Shown here piece by piece: positions 1-7,699 of a stretch of DNA of 31,228 bases. The stretch's first letter is position 1. Each line of letters starts with the position of its first letter. The notes beneath the pieces were generated by a model. It worked only from the letters and a program-made list of their open reading frames with translations, ran no database searches and was not told the DNA's origin. The position numbers were made by a program, and so were the translations under genes. Origin of the DNA: JBOGOC01 sp050747525 (GTDB lineage Bacteria > Acidobacteriota > Polarisedimenticolia > JACPZX01 > DASXTC01); assembly GCA_050747525.1 (NCBI GenBank), contig JBOGOC010000115.1:1-31228 (forward strand). Direction: 5' to 3'.

Positions 1-1
1 C

Positions 2-67
2 AGTCTGGCCGCCGCCGCGGTGGTCCTGCGCGCTCCGCTCATCCCTGCCCTGCGATCGGACCGGTGA
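2..67 (+). CDS. C-terminal end of a truncated upstream gene (tentative)
   Basis: One plus-strand frame is open from the window edge to a TGA at 65-67. It encodes an Ala/Val/Leu-rich tail followed by a short Arg/Asp end, as expected for the last helix of a membrane protein. It would converge on the MFS gene with a 9-bp gap. Only about 21 codons are visible, so the family cannot be named, and an open frame this short could be chance in GC-rich DNA. Confidence 0.3.
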   Translation, partial: SLAAAAVVLRAPLIPALRSDR

Positions 68-76
68 CGCCTTGCC

Positions 77-1387
77 TCACGCTCCCGTCTTCGTGGTGAT
101 CGTCTCCAGACCGTGGGCGTGCGCCCCCATCTCCGAGCGGCGCAGCAGCCAGGAGAAGAGGAAGCCGAGGAACCCCGAGACCGAGAAGATCCACATCCCC
201 AGAGCGTAGCCCCCGGGGTTCTCCGGGCTCGCTCCGGAGAAATCGTTCGCCCAGCCGATCATCCAGTTGAAGCCGGCCAGGCCGATGTTCTGGATCATGG
301 TCATCAGCCCGTAGGCCGTGCCCAGCTTCTGCTCCTCCACGATGTAGGCCACCGACGGCCACATCACCGCCGGCACCAGTGAGAACGCGATCCCCATCAT
401 GGCCATCGGGACGAGCAGATTCACGTCCGTGTAGGCCATCATCAGATAGACGGGCACCAGCAGCAGCGACCCGAACATCATGAACAGCGAGCGCCGTCCG
501 ACCCGATCCACGAGATAGCCGAAGATCGGCGTGAAGATCATGGCGAACAGCGTGAGCAGGCTGGACAGGAACCCTCCGTACTCGCGCGAAGTGCCGTGCG
601 CCTCCTGGAAGAACTTCACGGCGAAGGTCTGGAAGGGGAAGATGGCCGAGTAGAAGGTGACGCACAGCAGGACGACGTACCAGTACGATGGGGTCAGGCG
701 CCACAGATCGGCGAACGCCACCTTGTCCGTCGAGCCCGCCTCGCCGATCGCATACTGCTTCATCGCGCGATCTTCCATCACCCAGTACACGAGAGGCCCG
801 ATCACGCAGAAGGTCCCCATCCCCACGGCGATGACGAGCGGCCACTGCCAGCTTTCGTAGGCCGGGCGGGCCCAGGTGGGCGAGTTGAGCGCCAGGAACG
901 ACCCCAGCCGCGCGATGGTGAGGTTCACGCCGAAGGCGAACGACAGCTCCTTCCCCTTGAACCAGCGGGCCAGGGCGGTGGTGACCGAGACGATGAGCGA
1001 CTCGGCCCCGAGCCCGAACACGAGGCGTCCGGTGGCCATCACCGTCAGGCTCCCGCTGGACGCGGTGATGGCGGCTCCCGCCAGGCACAGCACACCGAAC
1101 AGCAGGGTTGCTTTCTTCACGCCGATGCGATCGATCAGGATGCCGCCGATCAGCACCATGAAGATGTTGGGGATGCTGTAGATCGCGTTGAGCCACCCGA
1201 TCTGCGAGTCGGAGAACTGGAGCTGCTCCTTGAGCAGGTCGGCGATCGGGCTGATGGCGTCGTAGACGTAGTAGTTGCCGAACATCGCCAGGCTGATCAC
1301 CACCAGCACGGCCCAGCGGTAGGCGGGGGGCGGGGCCGGGCGGCCCCGTGGATCGCTCGATTCGGCCATGTCCTGGGGAGCTCCCAT
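77..1387 (-). CDS. MFS permease, MFSD1-like
   Basis: Major facilitator superfamily secondary transporter of the inner membrane, about 436 residues with roughly 12 hydrophobic segments. Motif-A-like loops are visible as GGILIDRIGVKKA near residue 85 and DRVGRR after segment 8. The late segment with LGTAYGLMTMIQNIGLAG resembles MFSD1-type permeases. The substrate cannot be read from sequence. Two starts are possible: the ATG at 1387, or the ATG at 1369, which has a GGGAG about 11 bases upstream and would remove six residues. It is transcribed away from the DUF1028 gene, whose stop lies 32 bp upstream, so the two may be co-transcribed. Confidence 0.9.
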   Translation of the reverse strand: MGAPQDMAESSDPRGRPAPPPAYRWAVLVVISLAMFGNYYVYDAISPIADLLKEQLQFSDSQIGWLNAIYSIPNIFMVLIGGILIDRIGVKKATLLFGVLCLAGAAITASSGSLTVMATGRLVFGLGAESLIVSVTTALARWFKGKELSFAFGVNLTIARLGSFLALNSPTWARPAYESWQWPLVIAVGMGTFCVIGPLVYWVMEDRAMKQYAIGEAGSTDKVAFADLWRLTPSYWYVVLLCVTFYSAIFPFQTFAVKFFQEAHGTSREYGGFLSSLLTLFAMIFTPIFGYLVDRVGRRSLFMMFGSLLLVPVYLMMAYTDVNLLVPMAMMGIAFSLVPAVMWPSVAYIVEEQKLGTAYGLMTMIQNIGLAGFNWMIGWANDFSGASPENPGGYALGMWIFSVSGFLGFLFSWLLRRSEMGAHAHGLETITTKTGA

Positions 1388-1419
1388 GATTGAGAGGTGC
1401 GTCAGCGCCGGATTGTACG

Positions 1420-2427
1420 CTATTTCCCTTTCGGGCCTTGAGCCAGGATGCGGTCGAGGGTGGCCTTGTCATCCGGAAGCAGCCCCGACTTCGGCAGGCG
1501 CGGCACCAGCAGGAACCACCCGGGCTGCAGGCGGAAGGCGCGCGCGAACAGGGGGAGCGAGGCGTCCAGCCGGCCCTTCTGAGCCAGGGTGGCGGCGTGC
1601 CAGAAGACGAACTCGTCCATCGTCGGGAGCATCGCTTCGGCGGCGGCGTAGTGCTCCACGGCGGCGTCGATGTCGTCCTTCTCGACCGCCAGATCGCCGG
1701 CGTTCATCCGCTCGTAGGCGCGCCACAGGGTGACCAGGCGGCGCAGCTCCTGGATCGGCTCGGGATGGTCTTCGATGCGAAGCTCCAGCACCTTGTCCTT
1801 CCAGGGGGTGCCGCTCTTCTTCCCTTTGACGATCAGCATGGCCGCGGATTGACGCCCCCGGATATCCCCCCCGGCGCGCTGCGCCGCTTCGAGCGCGGTC
1901 AGCATGCGCTCGGCCAGGTCTCCGCGCGCGTTCTCGTAGGCCGTGGCCATGGCGGGCCACACGCCCACGTCCAGCATCAGGTTGGCCTGGACCGAGTAGC
2001 CCTTCCCCACGTGGTGGCCGGCCGCGTCGATGCAGCGGGCGCCCGTGTGCGCCGCCACGCGCCCCGCCGCGTCGATCATCGCCACCTGGCGCACCTCGCG
2101 CCCTTCGTCGACCGCCACCAGACGGCTCAAGGCGTCGGCGGCCGCTGTCCCGTTCGACATCAGCGCGAGTCCTTCCGGTCCGTACTCCACGCGCACGAAC
2201 GACTGCGTGGCCACCGCTCCCACCCCGGCCTCCGCCCAGGCGACCAATGTCCCGACGGAGAACCAGTGTGACTGCACGGCCACTCCCATCTCTCCCGTGG
2301 CAGGGTCGCGCGCCACGATGGAGTAGGTGTGGGCCGGCCGCACTGGAAGAGGGGAAGGCGGCGGCGCTTCGGCCCACGCGGGGAGCGCGGCCAGCAGGCC
2401 TGCGAGCAGGATCGGTTGCCGGATCAT
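1420..2427 (-). CDS. Exported DUF1028 (Ntn-hydrolase-like) protein with C-terminal repeat region
   Basis: The N-terminal signal peptide (MIRQPILLAG..., cleavage near AWA-EA) is followed by a DUF1028 domain starting at HTYSIVARDPATGEMGVAVQS, around residues 33-240. DUF1028 proteins have an Ntn-hydrolase fold; their substrates are generally unknown. The last ~100 residues are helical, Ala/Leu rich and TPR-like, a common C-terminal add-on. The ATG at 2427 is chosen because GGAGGTG lies 5 bases before it; an upstream in-frame start at 2454 has no such site and would spoil the signal peptide. A 91-bp divergent intergenic region separates it from the EamA permease. Confidence 0.85.
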   Translation of the reverse strand: MIRQPILLAGLLAALPAWAEAPPPSPLPVRPAHTYSIVARDPATGEMGVAVQSHWFSVGTLVAWAEAGVGAVATQSFVRVEYGPEGLALMSNGTAAADALSRLVAVDEGREVRQVAMIDAAGRVAAHTGARCIDAAGHHVGKGYSVQANLMLDVGVWPAMATAYENARGDLAERMLTALEAAQRAGGDIRGRQSAAMLIVKGKKSGTPWKDKVLELRIEDHPEPIQELRRLVTLWRAYERMNAGDLAVEKDDIDAAVEHYAAAEAMLPTMDEFVFWHAATLAQKGRLDASLPLFARAFRLQPGWFLLVPRLPKSGLLPDDKATLDRILAQGPKGK

Positions 2428-2518
2428 GACGACACCTCCGCGGATTCGTTGCATGGATGTAGTAGTGTGACGCCTTCGAGCCTGCTCAAGCTAACGGACC
2501 TTCGGAAAGACTGTCAAC

Positions 2519-3472
2519 GTGCCCCGCTCCCTGCTGCGCCACGACATCGAGCTGATGCTCGTGGTGCTGTTCTGGGCATTCAACGTGACCGTGGTGAAGC
2601 GCTGTCTGGGGGACATGGGCCCCCTGGCCTTCAACATCCTGCGCTTCGGGATGGCCGCCGTCGTGCTGATGGCCCTCACCCTCTGGTGGGACGGCGCTCC
2701 GCGCGTCAGCCGCGCCGACGCGTGGCGCCTGCTGCTGCTGGGATTTCTGGGACACGCCGCCTATCAGCTCTGCTTCGTCCTGGGGCTGGCCCGCACGACG
2801 GCCACGGCCACCGCTCTGATCTTCGGCAGCACACCGGTGGTCGTGGGGGTCCTGTCGCGCCTGGCCGGGCACGAGCGGATCGGATGGGCGGGGGCCGGAG
2901 GGGCTCTGCTGGCCTTCGCGGGGGTCGCCCTGATCGTGCGGGGCGCACCCGCTGGTCAGGCGGCCTCGTCGCACGGATCCTGGACCGGGAACCTGCTGGT
3001 CATGGCGGCGGTGCTCTTCTGGTCGGCCTACACCGTCCTCTCGAGCGACCTGCTCCGTCGCCATTCTCCTCTGCGGGTGACGGCCCTTTCGCTGACCGCG
3101 GGGACCGCCATGATGCTGCCGGTCTCCATCGGCCCTCTGATGTCGCAGGACTGGAGCGCGGTGCCGCCCATCGCCTGGGCGGGGCTGATCTATTCGTTCA
3201 TCTTCGCCCTGGTCGTCTCGTATATTCTCTGGTATCGGTCGGTGCGCGCGGTGGGGAACCTGCGCACCGCCCTCTATTCGAATCTGGTCCCCGTGTTCGG
3301 GGCCCTGTTCGGCGTCTGGCTCCTGGATGAGAGGTTGAGCGCCGGGGTCGGCATGGGGGGGGCGCTGGTGCTGGGCGGCATCGTCCTTTCGCGCTGGAGC
3401 GACGCCATCCGGAGAAGGAGAAGGGGCGTGCGGCTGGACGCGCCGGAAGCCGTGGAGGCGGGCGAGGCATGA
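2519..3472 (+). CDS. EamA/DMT-family permease
   Basis: Drug/metabolite transporter superfamily protein of 317 residues with about ten hydrophobic helices arranged as two EamA repeats. The first starts at IELMLVVLFWAFNVTVVKR and the second near residue 160 (NLLVMAAVLFWSAYTVLSS). The typical repeat-end signature is seen near the C-terminus (LVPVFGALFGVWLLDERLSAG). Start is GTG. Its TGA overlaps the ATG of the next gene (ATGA), indicating translational coupling. The cargo is not predictable. Confidence 0.9.
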   Translation: MPRSLLRHDIELMLVVLFWAFNVTVVKRCLGDMGPLAFNILRFGMAAVVLMALTLWWDGAPRVSRADAWRLLLLGFLGHAAYQLCFVLGLARTTATATALIFGSTPVVVGVLSRLAGHERIGWAGAGGALLAFAGVALIVRGAPAGQAASSHGSWTGNLLVMAAVLFWSAYTVLSSDLLRRHSPLRVTALSLTAGTAMMLPVSIGPLMSQDWSAVPPIAWAGLIYSFIFALVVSYILWYRSVRAVGNLRTALYSNLVPVFGALFGVWLLDERLSAGVGMGGALVLGGIVLSRWSDAIRRRRRGVRLDAPEAVEAGEA

Positions 3473-4086
3473 GCATCGCGGCGGCCATCGCCATGGGGCT
3501 GGCCCTGGCGGCGTGCGCGGGGCTGCGGGCATTCCTGCCTCTGCTGGCCCTGGCCGTGGCGCATCGAGCAGGGGTTCTTCCGCTCGCTCCCGAGCTGACG
3601 TGGCTGTCGTCCGATCCCTCGCTCATCGTGCTGGCCTCTGCCGTCTTCTTCGAAGTCCTGGGGGACAAAGTCCCCGTGGTGGACCACGTCCTGGACTCGG
3701 TCGGCCTGGTGATCCGTCCCCTGGCGGGGGGCGCGGCCGCCGTGGTCCCCTTCCTTTCGGCCGGCCCCGACGGCTCGATGATACGGACCCTCTCGGAAGG
3801 GGACTGGGGTGCCGCCGCGCCCTGGATCGCCGTGGGGACCGGGGCCGTCGCGGGAGGCTCGCTGACCGCGCTGGTGCTGCTGGCCAAGGCGGCTCTGCGC
3901 GTCGCCTCGTCCAGCTTCACGCTGGGTCTCGCCAACCCGGTCCTCTCCCTGGCGGAAGATGGCCTCGGTGTGACGGGCGTGATCCTGGCGCTGTTGGTGC
4001 CGATCGTGGCGCTGGCCATGGTCGCCATGGGAATCCTGCTCATCGTCGCCTGGTTCCGGCGGAGGCGCCTGGCTCCACGGGTCTGA
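3469..4086 (+). CDS. DUF4126 membrane protein
   Basis: Small integral membrane protein of 205 residues. The N-terminus (ACAGLRAFLPLLALAVAHRAG) and the FEVLGDKVPVVDHVLDSVG segment near residue 65 match the DUF4126 pattern: a helix ending in GLRAFLPL, then a conserved E-x2-x-DK-P-x2-DH loop. Four to five membrane segments are visible, ending in a basic tail (FRRRRLAPRV). It is coupled to the EamA permease by a 4-bp overlap. The biochemical function of the family is unknown. Confidence 0.8.
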   Translation: MSIAAAIAMGLALAACAGLRAFLPLLALAVAHRAGVLPLAPELTWLSSDPSLIVLASAVFFEVLGDKVPVVDHVLDSVGLVIRPLAGGAAAVVPFLSAGPDGSMIRTLSEGDWGAAAPWIAVGTGAVAGGSLTALVLLAKAALRVASSSFTLGLANPVLSLAEDGLGVTGVILALLVPIVALAMVAMGILLIVAWFRRRRLAPRV

Positions 4087-4123
4087 CTGGACGCGGCGCG
4101 CCCTTTGGGGCAGGATCCCGGAC

Positions 4124-4915
4124 GTGGATCTGGGTATAAAGGGACGTGTGGCCCTCGTGGCCGCCTCGTCCACAGGCATCGGGCGGGCCGTGGCCCGGGA
4201 GCTGGCGGCCGAAGGGTGCCAGGTGGCCGTCTGCGCCCGCCGGCGCGAGCCGCTGGCCGAGACGGCACTCGCCATCGGCCGTGAGACCGGAGCTGAGGTC
4301 CTGGCCGTTGCCGGCGACGTGATGCTGGCCTCCGACATCGCCCGTATCGTGGCCGAGGTCAAGGGCCGGTTCGGCGCCATCGACATCCTGGTGAACAACG
4401 CGGGGGGGCCTCCTCCCGGCGGGTTCGAGGACCTGGGGCCCGAGGCGTGGGACGACGCCTACAAGCTCACACTGCGCAGCGCCGTCCTGCTGTGCCGCGA
4501 GACGGTCCCCGACATGAAGGCCCGCCGATGGGGACGGATCGTGAACCTGACCTCCATCTCCGTGAAGCAGCCGATCGACGGTCTGATCCTGTCCAACAGC
4601 ATCCGGGCCGGGGTGGCCGGGTTCGCCAAGAGCCTGGCCAACGAGTGCGCGCCCTTCAACGTGCTGGTGAACACGCTCTGTCCCGGCTACATTCTCACGG
4701 AACGGCTGACCGAGCTGGCGACGGACCGTGCCCGCCGGGCGGGGGTCTCCGTCGACGACATGATGCTCACCATGAAGAACAACGTCCCGGTCAGGCGGAT
4801 CGGCGGGCCCGGAGAGATCGCGGCGCTCGCCGCCTTCCTCTGCTCCGAGAGGGCGTCCTACATCACGGGGACCGTCATACAGGTCGACGGCGGCCAGTCC
4901 CGCGGCCTCCTCTAG
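4124..4915 (+). CDS. SDR-family protein lacking the usual YxxxK catalytic pair
   Basis: Rossmann-fold short-chain dehydrogenase/reductase-like protein of 263 residues. The cofactor loop reads AASSTGIG (residues 13-20) instead of TGxxxGIG, the NNAG motif is at 91-94, and the C-terminal GTVIQVDGGQSRGLL is typical. The catalytic Ser144 is present. Thirteen residues later, where Tyr is expected, is Ser157, and the partner Lys is Arg161 (SNSIR). This matches a known FabG-like subgroup that departs from the catalytic tetrad, so an ordinary ketoreductase role should not be assumed. Start is a GTG, 37 bp after DUF4126. The next gene follows after 11 bp, so it probably heads or sits within the redox operon. 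Confidence 0.88.
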   Translation: MDLGIKGRVALVAASSTGIGRAVARELAAEGCQVAVCARRREPLAETALAIGRETGAEVLAVAGDVMLASDIARIVAEVKGRFGAIDILVNNAGGPPPGGFEDLGPEAWDDAYKLTLRSAVLLCRETVPDMKARRWGRIVNLTSISVKQPIDGLILSNSIRAGVAGFAKSLANECAPFNVLVNTLCPGYILTERLTELATDRARRAGVSVDDMMLTMKNNVPVRRIGGPGEIAALAAFLCSERASYITGTVIQVDGGQSRGLL

Positions 4916-4926
4916 GTGTGACCATC

Positions 4927-5865
4927 ATGTCACCGTTGTTCCAGACAGCAGTGAGGCTTGTTGCGCACGCCGGAAGGCTGGTGCTGGCGGCCGTCTTCCT
5001 GACGGCCGGCGTCGTGAAGAGCCTCGACCCGGAGGGGTTCGGCCGCGAGGTGGCCCAGTACGGCCTCATCGGAGGCTCGATGGCGCAGGCCGCCGCCTAC
5101 GTGATCATCCCCGTCGAGATCGCGCTGGGCGTGGCGCTCGCGCTGGCCTGGCGCCCCCGGCTCACCTTCGCCGTAACGGCCGCCATGCTGGTCATGTTCA
5201 TGGGGGCGATCGGGTTCGCGCTGGCGACCGATCAGCCACTCGAGGGGTGCGGATGCTTCGGACGGGCGATCCCGCGCACGCCGCAGCAGACGCTGGCCGA
5301 GGATGCGCTCTTCCTTGCGCTCGCTGTGCTGGGCTGGGTCGCCCTGGGCGGTGGAGCCAAGGTGCGCCCGGGGCTGGCGCGAAGGACCTGGAAGGCCGCC
5401 GCGGTGATGGCGTCGGCAGTGGTGTCGGGGGCCTTCGCCCTCGCCTCGCCTCACCTGCCCATCGATGATGCGGTCACCGAGCTGAAGCCCGGCATCGTGT
5501 GGAACGACCTGGGGGTCGCCCTCGCCGAGGAGGACCTGGGACGCGGGACCCACCTGGTGGCCCTGCTCGGGATGAAGGACGAGAAGAGCCTCGGGACCTT
5601 CGAGGAGCTGAACCGGATGTCGGCCGCGGGTCAATCGGTGATCGGGCTGTACGGCGAGGACGAAGCGGCCTACCATGAGGTGCTCTGGACGCGCGCGCCG
5701 GCGTTTCCTCTCTATAATGTCTCGCCATCGGACATGCGCCGGCTCCACCGGCGCCTGCCCCGGTTCTTCGCCGTGACGCAGGGACGCGTGGCGGCGACCT
5801 GGGATCGTCCCCCTACTGCCGAGTCCCTGCGGGCGGCGGTGGCGGGGGTATCGGAGGCTTCATGA
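4927..5865 (+). CDS. MauE/DoxX-type membrane protein with C-terminal thioredoxin-like region
   Basis: About 312 residues. The first ~140 form four membrane helices of the MauE/DoxX type (RLVLAAVFLTAGVVKSLDP at the start), with the CGCFG motif at residues 108-112 that is characteristic of the MauE branch. MauE proteins are implicated in delivering reducing or oxidising equivalents for disulfide formation in the envelope. After a further hydrophobic segment near 158-175, the last ~130 residues look like a degenerate thioredoxin-fold domain without a CxxC. ATG 4927 is preferred because the frame upstream overlaps the SDR gene. The TGA overlaps the next ATG by 4 bp. Confidence 0.8.
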   Translation: MSPLFQTAVRLVAHAGRLVLAAVFLTAGVVKSLDPEGFGREVAQYGLIGGSMAQAAAYVIIPVEIALGVALALAWRPRLTFAVTAAMLVMFMGAIGFALATDQPLEGCGCFGRAIPRTPQQTLAEDALFLALAVLGWVALGGGAKVRPGLARRTWKAAAVMASAVVSGAFALASPHLPIDDAVTELKPGIVWNDLGVALAEEDLGRGTHLVALLGMKDEKSLGTFEELNRMSAAGQSVIGLYGEDEAAYHEVLWTRAPAFPLYNVSPSDMRRLHRRLPRFFAVTQGRVAATWDRPPTAESLRAAVAGVSEAS

Positions 5866-6680
5866 AACGGGTGACCTCGGCGCTCATGGCGGCAACGTTG
5901 CTGGCGGTCTCATCGCTGCCGGCCCAGCAGCTCCCGCCCGTCTCCCGTCCGTGGACGGAGAACTTCGACCACTTCGTCGAGGTGAACGGCACCGCGTCGG
6001 CGGAGGCCCGCCTGTTCAACGCGCGTGGCCGTCCCGCGATGCTGCTCCTGGCTCCCGAGCTGAGCACGCCGCTGCTCATTGATTTGCAGAAGCGCCAGGT
6101 GAATGCCGTGCCCGCCGAAGCGGTGAAGGAGCTGCCCGAAGGGCAGGGTGTGGAGCTGGTGGCCGAAGCGGTCGAGGGCTCTCCCGCCCCCTACACCATG
6201 GACGGCGAGACGGTCATCTTCTACTGGAACGGCGTGCGCACGAAGATCACGCGCAAGCCGCCCCTGGTGGGGGACATCACGCTGGAGAACCTGCTGGCGC
6301 GACTCCCCATCTACCGCAAGGGAATGGAAGCGTACGAGCCCGGCATCTCGGACGTCTCGTACCTGAAGGACTACGGGCTTCAGGTCAAGGTGCTGATCTT
6401 CTTCGGGTCGTGGTGCCCGCACTGCCGCCAGACGATCCCGCGCTTCCTCAAGAGCATGGAGGCGGCCGGCAACGCCAACATCGCCATGGCGTTCACGGGC
6501 GTCCCGTTGCCATTCAAGGACTATGCTCCGGCCCAGGAGAAGCAGGTGAAAGGGGTCCCCACCTTCATCGTGTATGCGGGAGACAAGGAGATCGGACGCT
6601 TCGGCGCGATCCCCGAAGGAAGCTCCGCCGAGCACGAGCTGGTGAAGATCCTCTACGCGCATGCACAGAGGCGCGGATGA
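5862..6680 (+). CDS. Exported thioredoxin-fold protein (WCPHC), first of tandem pair
   Basis: 272 residues. A signal peptide (MKRVTSALMAATLLAVSSLPAQQ) is followed by a ~130-residue N-terminal domain of unknown type and a thioredoxin domain. The active site is W184-C185-P186-H187-C188 and the cis-proline is Pro233 in GVPTF. CPHC sites are typical of oxidising or isomerising DsbA/DsbG-like envelope thioredoxins. It is translationally coupled to the MauE-type gene upstream and to its paralogue downstream (ATGA overlaps on both sides). MauE and an exported thioredoxin side by side suggest a membrane-to-periplasm thiol relay. The substrate is unknown. Confidence 0.85.
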   Translation: MKRVTSALMAATLLAVSSLPAQQLPPVSRPWTENFDHFVEVNGTASAEARLFNARGRPAMLLLAPELSTPLLIDLQKRQVNAVPAEAVKELPEGQGVELVAEAVEGSPAPYTMDGETVIFYWNGVRTKITRKPPLVGDITLENLLARLPIYRKGMEAYEPGISDVSYLKDYGLQVKVLIFFGSWCPHCRQTIPRFLKSMEAAGNANIAMAFTGVPLPFKDYAPAQEKQVKGVPTFIVYAGDKEIGRFGAIPEGSSAEHELVKILYAHAQRRG

Positions 6681-7594
6681 GGCGGCTCCGAGGGCTCGCC
6701 GTGCTGGCCGCCGCCGCAGCACTGGGCGCCTTCTGGGCCTGCTCTTCACAGGCCGAGCCACCTGTTCCATCCAGTCCCCCCGCGAAGCAGGACCCTCCGG
6801 CGGCCCAGGCCGCTCCCCAGTCGCCGCAGCCCGGGCAGACGACGGCGGCCGAGCCGGCGCAGGATCCCAATCTCTGGTTCCCTCGATACGACTGGGCGCT
6901 GGAAGTGGACGGGAAGCCCTCCGACGAGGCCCTCTTCTTCGTGGACATTGGCTCCAGGAAGGTGCTCGTGCACGTCGTCGACCTGCCCCAGTCGGCGCTG
7001 ATGGATCTGGGCGGCAAGCAGGTGGCCTCGGTGGAGAACCGCCAGATCGCCATCGATCCGGAGAATGGCACCGCCCGGATCGCGACCGGCGTGGAGCCCG
7101 GAGGAGCCACCCCCTTCACCGTGGAAGGGGGGCAGGTCGTCTTCTATCTCGGGAGCCGCCGCTTCAAGATCACGCCCAAGCAGCCGCTGGAAGGGCCCGC
7201 CAGCGCCGAGGACATCTTCCGCCACACACCCCTGTACCGGCGCGGCAAGCAGGACTACGTGCCGGCCGCTGCCGACATCGCGCAGATCCGCTCGTACGAT
7301 CAGACGGTGGAGATCGTCGTCTACTTCGGGACCTGGTGCCCGCACTGCAAGGTGCTCGTGCCGCGGTTCATGAAAGCGGTGGAGGCCGCCGGCAACCCGC
7401 GCATCGAAGTGAAGTACGTGGGTGTGCCCCGCGCTTTCGGCCAGTACGAGCCCACCCGCTCGCGGGGAGTGACCGGGGTCCCGTGCTTCATCTTCTACCG
7501 GGACGGCCGCGAGTTCGGACGCATTCCCGGTGAGCCGGCCGGCATGACCATCGAGCATGCCGTGGCGGAAATCCTCAAGTCCGCCGGGGCCTGA
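6677..7594 (+). CDS. Exported thioredoxin-fold protein (WCPHC), second of tandem pair, probable lipoprotein
   Basis: 305 residues. A hydrophobic leader ends in FWAC at 19-22, a lipobox-like but non-canonical site. A Pro/Ala/Gln-rich linker (about 26-62) follows, then the same two-domain layout as the upstream gene: N-terminal domain at about 67-190 and thioredoxin domain with W220-C221-P222-H223-C224. The cis-proline loop reads GVPC (Pro269, Cys270), adding a third cysteine near the active site, whereas the paralogue has Thr. Both copies share phrases such as PLYRRGK/PIYRKGM and VEAAGN/MEAAGN, so they arose by tandem duplication. The ATG overlaps the previous stop. It is probably the last gene of the operon. 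Confidence 0.85.
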   Translation: MRRLRGLAVLAAAAALGAFWACSSQAEPPVPSSPPAKQDPPAAQAAPQSPQPGQTTAAEPAQDPNLWFPRYDWALEVDGKPSDEALFFVDIGSRKVLVHVVDLPQSALMDLGGKQVASVENRQIAIDPENGTARIATGVEPGGATPFTVEGGQVVFYLGSRRFKITPKQPLEGPASAEDIFRHTPLYRRGKQDYVPAAADIAQIRSYDQTVEIVVYFGTWCPHCKVLVPRFMKAVEAAGNPRIEVKYVGVPRAFGQYEPTRSRGVTGVPCFIFYRDGREFGRIPGEPAGMTIEHAVAEILKSAGA

Positions 7595-7607
7595 CACCTC
7601 ACATTCG

Positions 7608-7637
7608 TTGACTTGCCCGAGGGGAGCAGTGTATCGT
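7608..7637 (+). promoter_or_regulatory. Candidate sigma70-type promoter for the OPT transporter
   Basis: TTGACT at 7608-7613 and TATCGT at 7632-7637 are separated by 18 bp, a good fit to a housekeeping -35/-10 pair. It lies in the 105-bp gap between the thioredoxin operon and the transporter, about 60 bp before the ATG at 7700. Sequence match only. Confidence 0.45.
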
Positions 7638-7699
7638 CGCCCGACCCGCGCGGGGCGGGGCGCAGTCTCCACAGGCCGGAACGCCGGAGATAGCCGAGG

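Noticed and set aside
4447..4926. Upstream extension of the MauE-type protein in frame through the SDR gene
   Set aside because: The extension is an out-of-frame reading of the SDR coding region; the protein start at 4927 begins the first membrane helix.
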